In this document: positions 33,756 to 42,964 of the stretch, in pieces | Position numbering within the stretch: the stretch's first letter is position 1 | How the letters are laid out: every line of letters starts with the position of its first letter | DNA from: Vibrio chagasii | Lineage (GTDB): Bacteria > Pseudomonadota > Gammaproteobacteria > Enterobacterales > Vibrionaceae | Reading direction: 5' to 3' | NCBI RefSeq assembly: GCF_024347355.1 | Contig: NZ_AP025465.1 | Location: 496,001 to 560,000 of the forward strand | Length of the DNA stretch: 64,000 bases | Translations under genes and position numbers: made by a program | The notes under the pieces: model-generated | What the model saw: only the letters and a program-made list of their open reading frames with translations | Databases searched by the model: none | Told to the model about the DNA's origin: nothing

Positions 33756-33784
33756 GGGAGAATGCGTTGGCATTCTCCCTTTTT
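33756..33784. terminator. Bidirectional terminator between the arcB operon and arcA
   Basis: A perfect ten-base stem GGGAGAATGC / GCATTCTCCC with a GTTG loop, A run before and T run after. It serves both converging transcripts. Confidence 0.93.
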
Positions 33785-33851
33785 AATAACCATTGATTGC
33801 GCTTCAACTGTTTAAACACTATGTGCTAAACGACTAGAAACGCGAATCGAA

Positions 33852-34568
33852 TTAGTCTTCTAGGTCACCACAAAAGCGGTAGCCTTCACCGTGAATCGTT
33901 GCGATGATTTCTGGAGTACCAGAAACAGATTCAAAGTGCTTACGAATACGACGGATTGTTACGTCTACAGTACGATCGTGTGGCTTAAGCTCACGGCCAG
34001 TCATCTTCTTAAGAAGGTCTGCACGTGTTTGGATCTTACCTGGGTTCTCACAGAAGTGAAGTAGAGCACGGAACTCTGAACGAGGTAGCTTGTAGCCTTC
34101 GCCATCTGGGCTAACCAGAGAACGACTGTTGATATCTAGTACCCAACCGTTGAACTCGTACTTCTCAACGCTGCGCTTCTCTTCTTGAACAGAGCTTGTG
34201 CTCATTGAACGGTTAAGAAGGTTGCGTGCACGAATAGTCAGTTCACGAGGGTTAAAAGGCTTAGTGATGTAATCATCAGCGCCGATCTCTAGGCCAAGGA
34301 TCTTATCAACTTCATTATCACGACCAGTTAAGAACATAAGCGCTACATTTGCTTGCTCACGTAGTTCACGCGCAAGTAGTAGGCCATTCTTACCTGGAAG
34401 GTTGATGTCCATAATTACAAGGTTAACTTGGTTGTCAGATAGCACTTGGTGCATCTCTTCACCGTCGCTAGCCTCAAAAACAGCATATCCCTCTGCTTCA
34501 AAAATACTCTTTAGAGTGTTACGAGTTACTTGCTCATCTTCAACGATAAGAATCTGCGGGGTTTGCAT
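33852..34568 (-). CDS. arcA: Aerobic respiration control response regulator ArcA
   Basis: ArcA is the DNA-binding partner of ArcB and represses respiratory genes when oxygen is low. From ATG 34568 the protein is [13 protein letters not shown]…, 238 residues, exactly the E. coli length. The receiver domain holds Asp54 (VIMDINLPG), and the C-terminal half is an OmpR-type winged helix (from about 135). A longer frame to 34673 is not conserved. It converges with arcB and its lipoprotein, an arrangement unlike E. coli, where arcA and arcB are far apart. Confidence 0.98.
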   Translation of the reverse strand: MQTPQILIVEDEQVTRNTLKSIFEAEGYAVFEASDGEEMHQVLSDNQVNLVIMDINLPGKNGLLLARELREQANVALMFLTGRDNEVDKILGLEIGADDYITKPFNPRELTIRARNLLNRSMSTSSVQEEKRSVEKYEFNGWVLDINSRSLVSPDGEGYKLPRSEFRALLHFCENPGKIQTRADLLKKMTGRELKPHDRTVDVTIRRIRKHFESVSGTPEIIATIHGEGYRFCGDLED

Positions 34569-34827
34569 TTGGCGGTACCTAAATTTGTGACGAAACTGTG
34601 CTAATAGAATAAATTCTAGGCAAAAACATAACATACAGGTAATGTATTTTTGATGATAACTTAAAGTTTTCAAAAAAACACTTACTTCCAGCTATCTGCC
34701 TTCCTTGAAGTATTGCCCAATAACGTAGATCCAGTACGCCTTTCAATCATTCTTTTAGTGATTGCAACGGATTCTATAATGTTAACAGCATGCTAACAAC
34801 GCGAGAATGTTAATTCCATTCACTTTG

Positions 34828-34841
34828 TTGATTTACATCAA
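34828..34841. promoter_or_regulatory. Perfect FNR box
   Basis: TTGATTTACATCAA matches TTGAT-N4-ATCAA with no mismatch. Its centre (34834.5) lies 41.5 bp before 34876, where a rightward transcript with -10 AATAGT would start, the class II activator position. A leftward promoter at the same distance has no -10. FNR activates arcA in E. coli, so control of arcA cannot be excluded. Confidence 0.75.
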
Positions 34842-34920
34842 TTGCCGTATCGCAACAAACTTTAATAGTATGGCTACAACTTAACCAGTGTTATGGTGAC
34901 TATTTAGCAGGAAAACCAGA

Positions 34921-34986
34921 ATGATTATTCGAGATAGTGATCACATCTCGCCCGCTAACGACCTGATTATGAACCAAGGAAGCTGA
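34921..34986 (+). CDS. Candidate 21-residue small protein downstream of the FNR box
   Basis: ATG to TGA encodes MIIRDSDHISPANDLIMNQG plus one Ser. AGGA lies eight bases before the ATG, and the putative FNR-dependent start is about 45 bases upstream. There is no recognised family and no Thr/Ile-type codon run. It could be a leader peptide for rraA (start 160 bases further on) or chance. Low confidence. Confidence 0.3.
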   Translation: MIIRDSDHISPANDLIMNQGS

Positions 34987-35145
34987 ACGCTGTCCTTAGA
35001 GTCTAGTAGATAAATATGTTCAATCAACCTTGATTCAGTATTAAATTGAGCATAGGACAATGAAAACAAAGGAATAATTTTTAATAACAATATAAAAGCA
35101 TAGGGGCTCGCCTGATTTCAGGTACGCCTTACTCACGGAGGATAT

Positions 35146-35631
35146 ATGCACGATATAACACCCGACTTGTGTGATGAGTTTGAAAGCAAAGTCACCCTAC
35201 TTAACCTTCCATTACAGAACTTCGGCCAACGTGGTGCGTTCTGGGGAAAAATTGTAACAGTTCGTTGTTATCACGATAATTCGAAGGTTCGCGAAGTTTT
35301 AGAGACTGACGGCAGCGGCAAAGTATTGGTTGTTGACGGAAATGGCTCGTGTCAAAAAGCACTGCTTGGTGACCAACTCGCGATTCTTGCCATAGAGAAT
35401 GGTTGGGAAGGCGTGATTGTAAACGGTGCTGTACGTGATGTTGGAATGATGTCACAAATGGACTTGGGTGTTCAGGCGCTAGGTGCATCACCATTCAAAA
35501 CAGAGAAGCGTGGCGTAGGCCAAGTAAACGTGACACTGACGGTGCATAACCAATTGATTCAGCCTGGAGATTACATTTATGCCGATTGGAATGGCGTGCT
35601 AATTTCATCTGAGTTACTGCTTGAATCATAA
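35146..35631 (+). CDS. RraA-family protein (ribonuclease activity regulator paralogue)
   Basis: A 161-residue protein of the RraA fold, which in E. coli is a trimer that binds RNase E and dampens mRNA decay; other members are oxaloacetate/HMG aldolases. Family blocks are visible: [31 protein letters not shown] and the ADWNGVLI ending. The key residues differ from E. coli RraA in many places ([12 protein letters not shown]… at the N-terminus). Vibrios carry two RraA proteins as far as I recall; the arcA-linked position suggests this is the second one rather than the hslUV/menA-linked copy. A perfect GGAGG precedes the ATG. Confidence 0.85.
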   Translation: MHDITPDLCDEFESKVTLLNLPLQNFGQRGAFWGKIVTVRCYHDNSKVREVLETDGSGKVLVVDGNGSCQKALLGDQLAILAIENGWEGVIVNGAVRDVGMMSQMDLGVQALGASPFKTEKRGVGQVNVTLTVHNQLIQPGDYIYADWNGVLISSELLLES

Positions 35632-35694
35632 GTGGTGAGTGATCCTCAGGTGATGTTTGGATCATAATTTATCCGTCGATATTAAGCTTGTGGA

Positions 35695-36153
35695 TTAGAA
35701 GCGAAACCCTAGTCCTACTTCGACACCTTGCTGCCACTCTTCGTAATCAAGGGTGGCATGCAAATCCAAGTTGTCGGTCAGTTGCACTCGGCTTGACACC
35801 TCAGCCGCAACAGATTTGTCACTGTCTTCTGTTTCATCTTTATATGTGTGCAAAGAACTGTTGAACGAGACCCTTTCTGAGAACTGGTAACTGACACCGC
35901 TCAAGAATCCACTTTCATGCTTCAATGACGCATTGTTGATTCGTGTACCGACGTAAACATCCACGTCATCGAATAAGCTGTACGCGTAACCGCTGTCGAC
36001 TTTCCAAGTATCGAAACTTTCGTTGGATGCGTTTTGAGATGAAATAAAGAACTTGTGGGCCGAACGATCAATTTGACTCGGCAATAAAGGCAAGCTATTC
36101 GCAGAACAAACAACAGGCATAGCAAAGGCTAAAAGAATAAGTAATCTCTTCAC
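35695..36153 (-). CDS. Small predicted outer-membrane beta-barrel protein
   Basis: A 152-residue protein of unknown function. It has a signal peptide (about residues 1–19, MKRLLILLAFAMPVVCSA), followed by alternating amphipathic strands (VDSGYAYSLFDDVDVYVG, FLSGVSYQFSERVSFNSSL) and a C-terminal ending GVEVGLGFRF. The final Phe and alternating pattern match the beta-signal recognised by BAM. The size would give about eight strands. It converges with rraA and diverges from the thr operon. Confidence 0.65.
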   Translation of the reverse strand: MKRLLILLAFAMPVVCSANSLPLLPSQIDRSAHKFFISSQNASNESFDTWKVDSGYAYSLFDDVDVYVGTRINNASLKHESGFLSGVSYQFSERVSFNSSLHTYKDETEDSDKSVAAEVSSRVQLTDNLDLHATLDYEEWQQGVEVGLGFRF

Positions 36154-36458
36154 TTCCCACTCCTGATGTCATTTATTATTGTTCTTTGAACGTTATCGTT
36201 CAATTAAAGCACAGTTCTTGTACGCTTGCTGAACAATCGATATAGCATTTTGTTATGACCTTATATGAAATTGATTGCTTTTATCTGTTCGTTAATCAAA
36301 CTGTATCTTCGAATTGTCGGTGCACACTGGATGTTTTATCACTGAAATGACGGTTTGCTCTGAAAAACGGTCTGAATGTAAAAAAAACGCAACTTTTCAT
36401 TGACGTCTAGTGGTAAAAATTGATACACGTAGAGTAAAGCACAAGCAGAGAATTTGAT
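36154..36458. promoter_or_regulatory. Control region between the beta-barrel gene and the thr operon
   Basis: About 300 bp. A candidate thr promoter is TTGACG (36400–36405), a 16-bp spacer and GATACA (36422–36427), giving a start about 25 bases before the leader peptide. The rest is AT-rich without recognisable sites. Confidence 0.5.
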
Positions 36459-36536
36459 ATGCAGCACATAAGCCACCTAGTAATGACCACAACCATTATT
36501 ATTACCGACATTAACATTGTTGGGGCAGGCTGCTAA
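36459..36536 (+). CDS. thrL: thr operon leader peptide
   Basis: A 25-codon leader, MQHISHLVMTTTIIITDINI followed by VGAGC. It holds four Thr and six Ile codons, mostly in one run (codons 10–20), as expected where both threonine and isoleucine tRNA charging is sensed. It is followed by the attenuator hairpin at 36557. It is shorter in regulatory codons than E. coli ThrL but works by the same logic. Confidence 0.9.
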   Translation: MQHISHLVMTTTIIITDINIVGAGC

Positions 36537-36589
36537 GTAACGGATTTTAAAAAAAAGGCCTGTATCCAACAAGATACAGGCCTTTTTTT
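36525..36589 (+). promoter_or_regulatory. Threonine attenuator
   Basis: The terminator is GGCCTGTATC (36557–36566), loop CAACAA, GATACAGGCC (36573–36582), then seven T. A competing antiterminator can form between GCAGGC (36525–36530, last leader codons) and GCCTGT (36558–36563) with one G-U pair. A ribosome stalled on Thr/Ile codons leaves GCAGGC free; one that reaches the stop codon covers it and lets the terminator form. Confidence 0.85.
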
Positions 36590-36619
36590 GTACCATTTTT
36601 ATGACTTATGGAGAAAGGG

Positions 36620-39079
36620 ATGCGCGTTTTAAAGTTTGGAGGTTCATCATTAGCTGATGCAGATCGTTTTTTACGAGCGGCTGATATCATCGCTAATAAT
36701 GCCCAGCAAGAAGAGCTAGCCGTTGTACTATCGGCTCCAGGAAAAACAACCAATAAGTTGGTCGCTGTTATTGAAGCTGCACTAAAAAATGGTGAAGCTG
36801 ACGCACAGATTACAGAGATCGCATCTTCATTTAATGCACTATTTGCAGAGATCAAAGCGGTCGTACCTTCAATTGATGGTTCTGCGTTCCAAGAGCAGGT
36901 GGATACTTCTCTTGCTCAGCTAAAGCAGTTCGTGAATGGCATCAATCTACTTGGAATGTGCCCAAACCACGTCAACGCTCGCATCATCAGTAAAGGTGAG
37001 CGAATCTCTATCCAGTTAATGAAAGCAGTGTTGGAAGCGAAAGGCCAACCAGCAAGCCTGATTGACCCTGTTCAATACCTATATGCTAAAGGCGATCACC
37101 TTGAAGCTATGGTCGATGTGGATGTCTCTACACAGAACTTCCAACAATCACCACTTCCGAAAGGCCACGTTAACATCATGCCGGGCTTTACTGCTGGTAA
37201 TGAAAAAGGTGAGCTAGTCACGCTTGGTCGTAATGGCTCTGACTACTCAGCAGCTGTGCTAGCGGCGTGTCTACGTGCAGATTGCTGTGAAATCTGGACT
37301 GATGTCGATGGCGTTTACAACTGTGACCCGCGCTTAGTTGATGATGCCCGTCTGCTTAAATCACTTAGCTACCAAGAAGCAATGGAGCTTTCTTACTTTG
37401 GTGCTTCGGTTCTACACCCGAAAACTATTGCTCCTATCGCACAATTCCACATTCCTTGTCTGATCAAAAACAGCTTTAACCCACAAGGTGCTGGTACTTT
37501 GATTGGTCAAGACACTGGCGAAGATAACCTAGCAATCAAAGGCATCACGACACTAAGTGACCTAACGATGGTTAACGTATCGGGCCCAGGCATGAAGGGT
37601 ATGGTTGGTATGGCGAGCCGCGTATTCGGTGCGATGTCTTCGGCTGGCGTATCTATTGTTCTTATTACTCAATCGTCTTCTGAGTACAGCATCAGCTTCT
37701 GTATCGAGTCGGCTGATAAGTTAAAAGCTAAGCAAGTGTTATCAGAAGCGTTTGAACTTGAGCTTAAAGATGGCCTGCTAGAGCCAGTTGAGTTCATGGA
37801 TGACGTTGCTATCGTGACCTTGGTGGGCGATGGCATGCGTACTTCACGAGGTGTTGCTTCTCAGTTCTTCTCTTCTTTAGCTGAAGTGAACGTGAACATT
37901 GTTGCGATTGCACAAGGCTCATCTGAGCGCGCTATCTCTGCGGTTATCCCTGAAGATAAAATTTCAGAAGCAATCAAAGCGTGTCACGAGAACCTATTTA
38001 ACTCCAAGCACTTCCTTGACGTATTCGTTGTTGGTGTTGGCGGTGTTGGTGGCGAACTTGTTGACCAGATCCAACGTCAGCAAGGCAAACTGGCTGAAAA
38101 GGGCATCGTGATTCGCGTATGTGGTTTAGCCAACAGCAAAGGTTTATTGCTAGACAGTGAAGGCTTACCACTAGAACAGTGGCGTGATCGCATGTCGAGT
38201 GCGACAGAAGAGTTCAGCCTCGCTCGCTTAGCCGCTCTTGTTCAACGTAACCATATCATCAACCCTGTATTGGTTGACTGTACGTCTAGCGAAGATATTG
38301 CGGCGCAGTATGCTGATTTCCTAGCAGCAGGTTTCCACGTAGTCACACCGAACAAGAAAGCAAACACAGCAAGCATGGCTTACTACCATCAGCTGCGTGA
38401 AGTCGCACGTAACTCACGTCGCAAGCTGATGTACGAGACAACCGTAGGCGCAGGTCTACCAGTAATCGAAAACCTACAGAACCTAATCTCTGCAGGTGAT
38501 GAGCTTGAGAAATTCAACGGCATTCTGTCTGGTTCTCTTTCTTACATCTTCGGTAAGCTTGATGAAGGTATGACGTTAAGCCAAGCAACCAACATTGCTA
38601 AAGACAACGGCTTTACTGAACCGGATCCTCGTGACGATCTATCTGGTATGGATGTCGCGCGTAAGCTACTTATCCTTGCTCGTGAAGCTGGCATGGCACT
38701 TGAGCTTGAAGATGTAGAAGTTGATCAAGCTCTACCACCAGGTTTTGATGATTCAGGTACGGTTGAAGAGTTCATGGCTCGCTTACCTGAAGCGGACACT
38801 TACTTCCAAGAGCAATCAGCTATCGCAGCAGAAGAAGGCAAAGTACTTCGTTATGTTGGTGAGATCGCCGATGGTAAATGTAAGGTTCGTATCGCAGCTG
38901 TTGATGGCGACGACCCAATGTTCAAGATTAAAGATGGCGAGAACGCGCTAGCATTCTACAGCCGTTACTACCAACCAATCCCACTAGTACTTCGTGGCTA
39001 CGGCGCTGGTACTGAAGTAACAGCAGCAGGCGTATTCTCTGATGTGATGCGTACTCTTGGTTGGAAATTAGGAGTTTAG
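36620..39079 (+). CDS. thrA: Bifunctional aspartokinase I / homoserine dehydrogenase I
   Basis: ThrA catalyses the first and third steps from aspartate to threonine. The start ATG 36620 gives [17 protein letters not shown], with GGAG six bases upstream; an earlier ATG at 36608 would add four residues. The 819-residue protein has the kinase domain (KFGGSSLAD), two ACT domains (about 315–460) that bind threonine for feedback, and homoserine dehydrogenase ([15 protein letters not shown], about 470; [12 protein letters not shown]). E. coli ThrA has 820. thrB follows two bases later. Confidence 0.98.
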   Translation: MRVLKFGGSSLADADRFLRAADIIANNAQQEELAVVLSAPGKTTNKLVAVIEAALKNGEADAQITEIASSFNALFAEIKAVVPSIDGSAFQEQVDTSLAQLKQFVNGINLLGMCPNHVNARIISKGERISIQLMKAVLEAKGQPASLIDPVQYLYAKGDHLEAMVDVDVSTQNFQQSPLPKGHVNIMPGFTAGNEKGELVTLGRNGSDYSAAVLAACLRADCCEIWTDVDGVYNCDPRLVDDARLLKSLSYQEAMELSYFGASVLHPKTIAPIAQFHIPCLIKNSFNPQGAGTLIGQDTGEDNLAIKGITTLSDLTMVNVSGPGMKGMVGMASRVFGAMSSAGVSIVLITQSSSEYSISFCIESADKLKAKQVLSEAFELELKDGLLEPVEFMDDVAIVTLVGDGMRTSRGVASQFFSSLAEVNVNIVAIAQGSSERAISAVIPEDKISEAIKACHENLFNSKHFLDVFVVGVGGVGGELVDQIQRQQGKLAEKGIVIRVCGLANSKGLLLDSEGLPLEQWRDRMSSATEEFSLARLAALVQRNHIINPVLVDCTSSEDIAAQYADFLAAGFHVVTPNKKANTASMAYYHQLREVARNSRRKLMYETTVGAGLPVIENLQNLISAGDELEKFNGILSGSLSYIFGKLDEGMTLSQATNIAKDNGFTEPDPRDDLSGMDVARKLLILAREAGMALELEDVEVDQALPPGFDDSGTVEEFMARLPEADTYFQEQSAIAAEEGKVLRYVGEIADGKCKVRIAAVDGDDPMFKIKDGENALAFYSRYYQPIPLVLRGYGAGTEVTAAGVFSDVMRTLGWKLGV

Positions 39080-39081
39080 GA

Positions 39082-40053
39082 ATGAGTTCAAGTGATATGG
39101 ATGTTGTCGTTTATGCTCCTGCATCAATCGGTAATGTCAGTGTAGGGTTTGATGTGCTGGGGGCCGCTGTGTCTCCAGTGGATGGCACACTGCTGGGTGA
39201 CCGAGTTATGGTTAAAGCAGGTGATGAACCATTCTCACTTAAAACAGCTGGCAGCTTTGTTTCTAAGCTGCCAACTGAAGCGAAAGAAAACATCGTCTAC
39301 GACTGCTGGGTGGTGTTCTCTAGAGAGCTAGATAAAAAAGGCGTTGCGCTTAAGCCACTGGAAATGACGCTAGAAAAGAACATGCCTATCGGTTCTGGTT
39401 TAGGTTCAAGTGCATGTTCAATCGTCGCGGCGCTTGATGCGCTAAACCGTTTTCATGGTCAGCCACTGAATGAAACTGAACTGCTTGCCCTAATGGGTGA
39501 GATGGAAGGTAAAATTTCAGGTGGTGTGCATTACGACAACGTAGCACCTTGCTACCTTGGTGGTGTGCAACTCATGCTTGAAGAGCTAGGCATCATTAGC
39601 CAAGAAGTGCCGTGCTTTGATGACTGGTACTGGGTGATGGCTTATCCGGGCATTAAAGTATCTACGGCTGAAGCGAGAGAGATCCTACCATCTCAGTACC
39701 GTCGTCAGGATATCATTGCTCATGGTCGCCACTTAGCGGGCTTTATCCACGCGTGTCACTCAGGCCAACCTGAACTGGCAGCGAAGATGATCAAAGACGT
39801 GATCGCTGAACCATATCGTGAGAAACTGCTTCCAGGGTTTGCTGACGCACGTAAATACGCGCTGTCGGCAGGTGTATTGGCTACTGGCATTTCTGGTAGT
39901 GGCCCAACTCTATTTAGCATTTGCAAAGAACAAGATGTCGCCGAGCGTGTTGCACGCTGGTTAGAACAAAATTACGTACAAAATGAAGAAGGATTCGTTC
40001 ACGTTTGTCGCCTAGATAAGCAAGGTTCGATCGTTACAGGAAGTGAGTTATGA
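39082..40053 (+). CDS. thrB: Homoserine kinase
   Basis: ThrB phosphorylates homoserine with ATP. Start ATG 39082 ([15 protein letters not shown]) has AGGAG upstream; the frame extends a little into thrA but that part is not conserved. The 323-residue GHMP kinase shows [10 protein letters not shown] near residue 20, the ATP-binding [11 protein letters not shown] motif near 103, and the C-terminal [10 protein letters not shown]. The stop overlaps the thrC ATG (ATGA). Confidence 0.97.
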   Translation: MSSSDMDVVVYAPASIGNVSVGFDVLGAAVSPVDGTLLGDRVMVKAGDEPFSLKTAGSFVSKLPTEAKENIVYDCWVVFSRELDKKGVALKPLEMTLEKNMPIGSGLGSSACSIVAALDALNRFHGQPLNETELLALMGEMEGKISGGVHYDNVAPCYLGGVQLMLEELGIISQEVPCFDDWYWVMAYPGIKVSTAEAREILPSQYRRQDIIAHGRHLAGFIHACHSGQPELAAKMIKDVIAEPYREKLLPGFADARKYALSAGVLATGISGSGPTLFSICKEQDVAERVARWLEQNYVQNEEGFVHVCRLDKQGSIVTGSEL

Positions 40054-41336
40054 AACTCTACAACATCAAAGAAAATGATGAACAAGTCTCTTTTGGCCAA
40101 GCCGTTCGTCAAGGCTTAGGTCGCAATCAAGGTCTATTTTTCCCATCTGAACTGCCAAAGTTTGATGATATCGATGCGCTGCTAGCAGAGGATTTTGTCC
40201 CTCGTAGCTCAAAGATTTTGTCGGCACTTATCGGTGATGAACTACCGAAAGAGCAGATTGATCAAATGGTGGATGCAGCGTTCCAATTCCCTGCGCCAAT
40301 CAACCAAGTAAAAGATGGTGTTTACGCACTTGAGCTTTTCCATGGCCCAACACTGGCGTTTAAAGATTTTGGTGGTCGCTTCATGGCGCAATCTCTTGCG
40401 GCAGTTTCAAATGGCGGTCAAATCACTATTTTGACAGCAACATCAGGTGATACTGGTGCAGCCGTTGCGCATGCTTTCTACGGCATGGAAGACATCAACG
40501 TTGTGATTCTTTACCCGAAAGGCAAGATCAGCCCGCTACAAGAAAAGCTATTCTGTACGCTGGGTAAGAACATCCACACGGTAGCGATTGATGGCGACTT
40601 TGACGCGTGTCAGGCGCTAGTAAAAGATGCATTTGATGACGCAGCACTGCGTGAAGAGATTGGTCTTAACTCAGCAAACTCTATCAACATCAGCCGCCTG
40701 ATGGCTCAGATCTGTTACTACTTTGAGGCAGCTTCTCAGCTAACCAAAGAGCAGCGTGAAAACCTGGTTATCTCTGTACCAAGTGGTAACTTCGGTAACC
40801 TAACTGCGGGTCTATTAGCGAAAGCGCTTGGCCTACCAGTGAAGCGTTTTATCGCCGCTACCAATGAAAATGACACGGTTCCTCGTTACTTAGAAACTGG
40901 CGAGTGGGCTCCAAAACCGACAGTTGCGACAACATCGAACGCAATGGATGTGAGCCAACCAAACAACTGGCCACGTATCGAAGAGCTTTGCCAACTGAAA
41001 GGCTGGGGCTTGGATACACTGGGCAAAGGTAAAGTATCTGACGAGCAGAGCGCTGAATCAGTACGTGACCTTAAAGCGCAAGGTTACCTTTGTGAGCCAC
41101 ATGGTGCTATCGCTTACCGTCTATTGGATGAACAGTTGCAAGAGGGTGAAACTGGCTTGTTCCTATGTACAGCGCACCCAGCGAAGTTCAAAGAAGTGGT
41201 TGATGATATCCTAGGTTCAGACATTGAACTGCCAGGTCCGCTAGCTAAACACGCTGCAATGGAGTTGTTATCTGAAGATTTAGATAATGATTTTGAAGCA
41301 CTAAAAGCAGTACTACGTCGAGTTCAACCAGCGTAA
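40050..41336 (+). CDS. thrC: Threonine synthase
   Basis: ThrC is the PLP enzyme that turns phosphohomoserine into threonine. The 428-residue protein has the PLP-lysine motif [14 protein letters not shown] near residue 105 and the phosphate-binding [14 protein letters not shown] near 250. The ATG overlaps the thrB stop by four bases. It ends the thrLABC operon. Confidence 0.98.
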   Translation: MKLYNIKENDEQVSFGQAVRQGLGRNQGLFFPSELPKFDDIDALLAEDFVPRSSKILSALIGDELPKEQIDQMVDAAFQFPAPINQVKDGVYALELFHGPTLAFKDFGGRFMAQSLAAVSNGGQITILTATSGDTGAAVAHAFYGMEDINVVILYPKGKISPLQEKLFCTLGKNIHTVAIDGDFDACQALVKDAFDDAALREEIGLNSANSINISRLMAQICYYFEAASQLTKEQRENLVISVPSGNFGNLTAGLLAKALGLPVKRFIAATNENDTVPRYLETGEWAPKPTVATTSNAMDVSQPNNWPRIEELCQLKGWGLDTLGKGKVSDEQSAESVRDLKAQGYLCEPHGAIAYRLLDEQLQEGETGLFLCTAHPAKFKEVVDDILGSDIELPGPLAKHAAMELLSEDLDNDFEALKAVLRRVQPA

Positions 41337-41370
41337 TTTTTATTTGCGTGTAGGACCTGATGGTTAAGAG

Positions 41371-41401
41371 AAAGGTGAATGAGCAGTCATTCACCTTTTT
41401 T
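41371..41401 (+). terminator. Terminator of the thr operon
   Basis: A perfect twelve-base stem AAAGGTGAATGA / TCATTCACCTTT with a GCAG loop, then T run. Confidence 0.94.
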
Positions 41402-41505
41402 ATTGCCCAATAGCTTATAAAGTTAACTTTATTTAGGTCATTTCCTCGGGTTAAATGGTTTATCTGGTTAATAGTTTTAACCCAAGCTCAACGGAAAGGG
41501 ATAGT

Positions 41506-42165
41506 ATGAATTTTTTGATTTTCCTTGGCTCTGTACGTGAGAGTACACCACCAAGACCTGCTCGATTAGGAATGAGAGTCAGCAAGGCGTGTGCAAAACT
41601 ACTAACGAATAAACACTCAGATCATACGGTTGAGATTATCGACCCACTGGATTACGACTTTGGTGACGTATTTAAGCCTGAGTTTTCTTACCATCGTTCC
41701 AAAGTACCTGCACATCTTGCGGAGTTAGCCGATAAGATTGCCAAAGCTGATGGCTACGTGATGGTAAGCCCGGAATATAACCATTCAATGAGCCCAGCAC
41801 TGGCCAATATTCTTAACCATTTTGGTAGCTCGTTATTCTCATATAAACCGAGTGCGATTGTGACGTATTCTGCAGGGCAGTGGGGTGGGGCAAGAGCGTC
41901 GGTTTCGATGCGAACCTTCTTATCTGAACTCGGTTGTTTGCCGGTTTCTGCGATGATTCATCTGCCTAAAGCACAAGAAGTCTTTGATGAAGAGGGTTGT
42001 GTTGCCCAAGAGTCAGAGCAAGCTCAATGGGATGAATACATGAACCGAACCTTCCATCAATTGATGTGGTGGGCACAAGGTGCAGCGTTACAGAGAGACA
42101 AAGTGGATCCTACAACGTTAGCCAAGGCCTTTACTAAAGACCCTTCTCAGCGAAATGCGCCGTAG
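41506..42165 (+). CDS. NADPH-dependent FMN reductase family protein
   Basis: A 219-residue flavodoxin-fold reductase. The start ATG 41506 (MNFLIFLGSVRESTPPRPARLG) has AAAGGGA upstream; the longer frame to 41455 is not conserved. GSVRESTPPR is the FMN-phosphate loop, and VMVSPEYNHSMSPALANILNHFG is the usual conserved block (about 85). Family members reduce quinones, azo dyes or chromate; the physiological substrate here is unknown. The unit ends in a shared terminator with grcA. Confidence 0.87.
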   Translation: MNFLIFLGSVRESTPPRPARLGMRVSKACAKLLTNKHSDHTVEIIDPLDYDFGDVFKPEFSYHRSKVPAHLAELADKIAKADGYVMVSPEYNHSMSPALANILNHFGSSLFSYKPSAIVTYSAGQWGGARASVSMRTFLSELGCLPVSAMIHLPKAQEVFDEEGCVAQESEQAQWDEYMNRTFHQLMWWAQGAALQRDKVDPTTLAKAFTKDPSQRNAP

Positions 42166-42201
42166 CCGGTGTATAGGCAAATGTGAGCGCCATAAAAACG
42201 A

Positions 42202-42233
42202 AAAAAGCTTGGTCATCTCTGACCAAGCTTTTT
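42202..42233. terminator. Bidirectional terminator between the FMN reductase and grcA
   Basis: A perfect fourteen-base stem AAAAAGCTTGGTCA / TGACCAAGCTTTTT with a TCTC loop. Confidence 0.95.
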
Positions 42234-42260
42234 AAATCTTTAACACTCTAGTTTCTGAGA

Positions 42261-42638
42261 TTATAGAGACTCAGTGAACGTACGTGCGATAACGTCACGT
42301 TGTTGTTCAGTTGTTAGAGAGTTGAAACGTACAGCGTAACCCGATACACGGATAGTTAGCTGTGGGTAGTTCTCTGGGTGAGCAACTGCGTCTTCTAGTG
42401 TTTCACGCTTAAGAACGTTAACGTTTAGGTGTTGACCACCTTCGATACGTGGTGCTGCTTCGATAGCAACTTCACGGCTCTCGTATTCACCTAGGTCTGC
42501 AGCTGGGATAACTTGGTCAGCTTCGAAACCAGCAGTAGCTGCAACACAACGAGCTTCATTCTTTTCGCTGTCTAGTAGCCAGATTGAGTTTAGTAGGTCG
42601 TCGTTTGCTGCTTTAGTAATTTGAATACCTTGGATCAT
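42261..42638 (-). CDS. grcA: Autonomous glycyl radical cofactor GrcA (YfiD)
   Basis: GrcA replaces the damaged C-terminal glycyl-radical segment of pyruvate formate-lyase under low oxygen. The 125-residue protein ends with the radical loop [12 protein letters not shown], whose Gly carries the radical after activation by PflA. Length and ending match E. coli YfiD. Two FNR-type boxes upstream indicate anaerobic induction. It is a single-gene unit. Confidence 0.96.
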   Translation of the reverse strand: MIQGIQITKAANDDLLNSIWLLDSEKNEARCVAATAGFEADQVIPAADLGEYESREVAIEAAPRIEGGQHLNVNVLKRETLEDAVAHPENYPQLTIRVSGYAVRFNSLTTEQQRDVIARTFTESL

Positions 42639-42964
42639 AACTATCTCCTAGTCCACTGAATGTGGTTTGATTATGGTGTTAACTTTCGATTTTTATTGAG
42701 CTGGGTAATATATACCTAATATTTGTGAGGTTAACATTGGTTTAAGTCAAAAAACAACCAAAAACCATATTTTTACAAAGGTGATTATTTTGAGGTAAAT
42801 CAATAAAACCTTTGAAAACAAACTAATTACAAAATATTTTAAACTATAAAAAATATTTAACGGTTATATTTGTTGTAATTTTACTACATTTATTGCGCTT
42901 TTATTGAGCGGTAACCGATACGGCCCTTTATTTATTATGCATTCTGAAAGTGTGAAGTGATTTA
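42639..42964. promoter_or_regulatory. Divergent control region of grcA and nfo with two FNR-type sites
   Basis: On the grcA side: -10 TATATT (minus strand, 42712–42707), a site TTGGTTTAAGTCAA (42737–42750; two symmetric mismatches) and a site TTGAGGTAAATCAA (42790–42803; one mismatch). Their centres, 42743.5 and 42796.5, are 53.0 bp apart. With a start near 42703 they fall near -40.5 and -93.5, the positions I recall for E. coli yfiD. The nfo side shows no clear promoter. Confidence 0.7.

Larger units (their letters stand above)
34569..35145. promoter_or_regulatory. Long control region between arcA and rraA
   Basis: A 577-bp divergent region. It contains a perfect FNR-type palindrome (34828–34841), a possible rightward -10 (AATAGT 34864–34869 or TAGTAT 34866–34871), a candidate 21-codon open frame (34921–34986), and CCTGATTTCAGG (35111–35122) shortly before the rraA ribosome-binding site. 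A TATAAT at 34775–34780 may belong to another promoter. I cannot place the arcA promoter itself. Confidence 0.6.
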
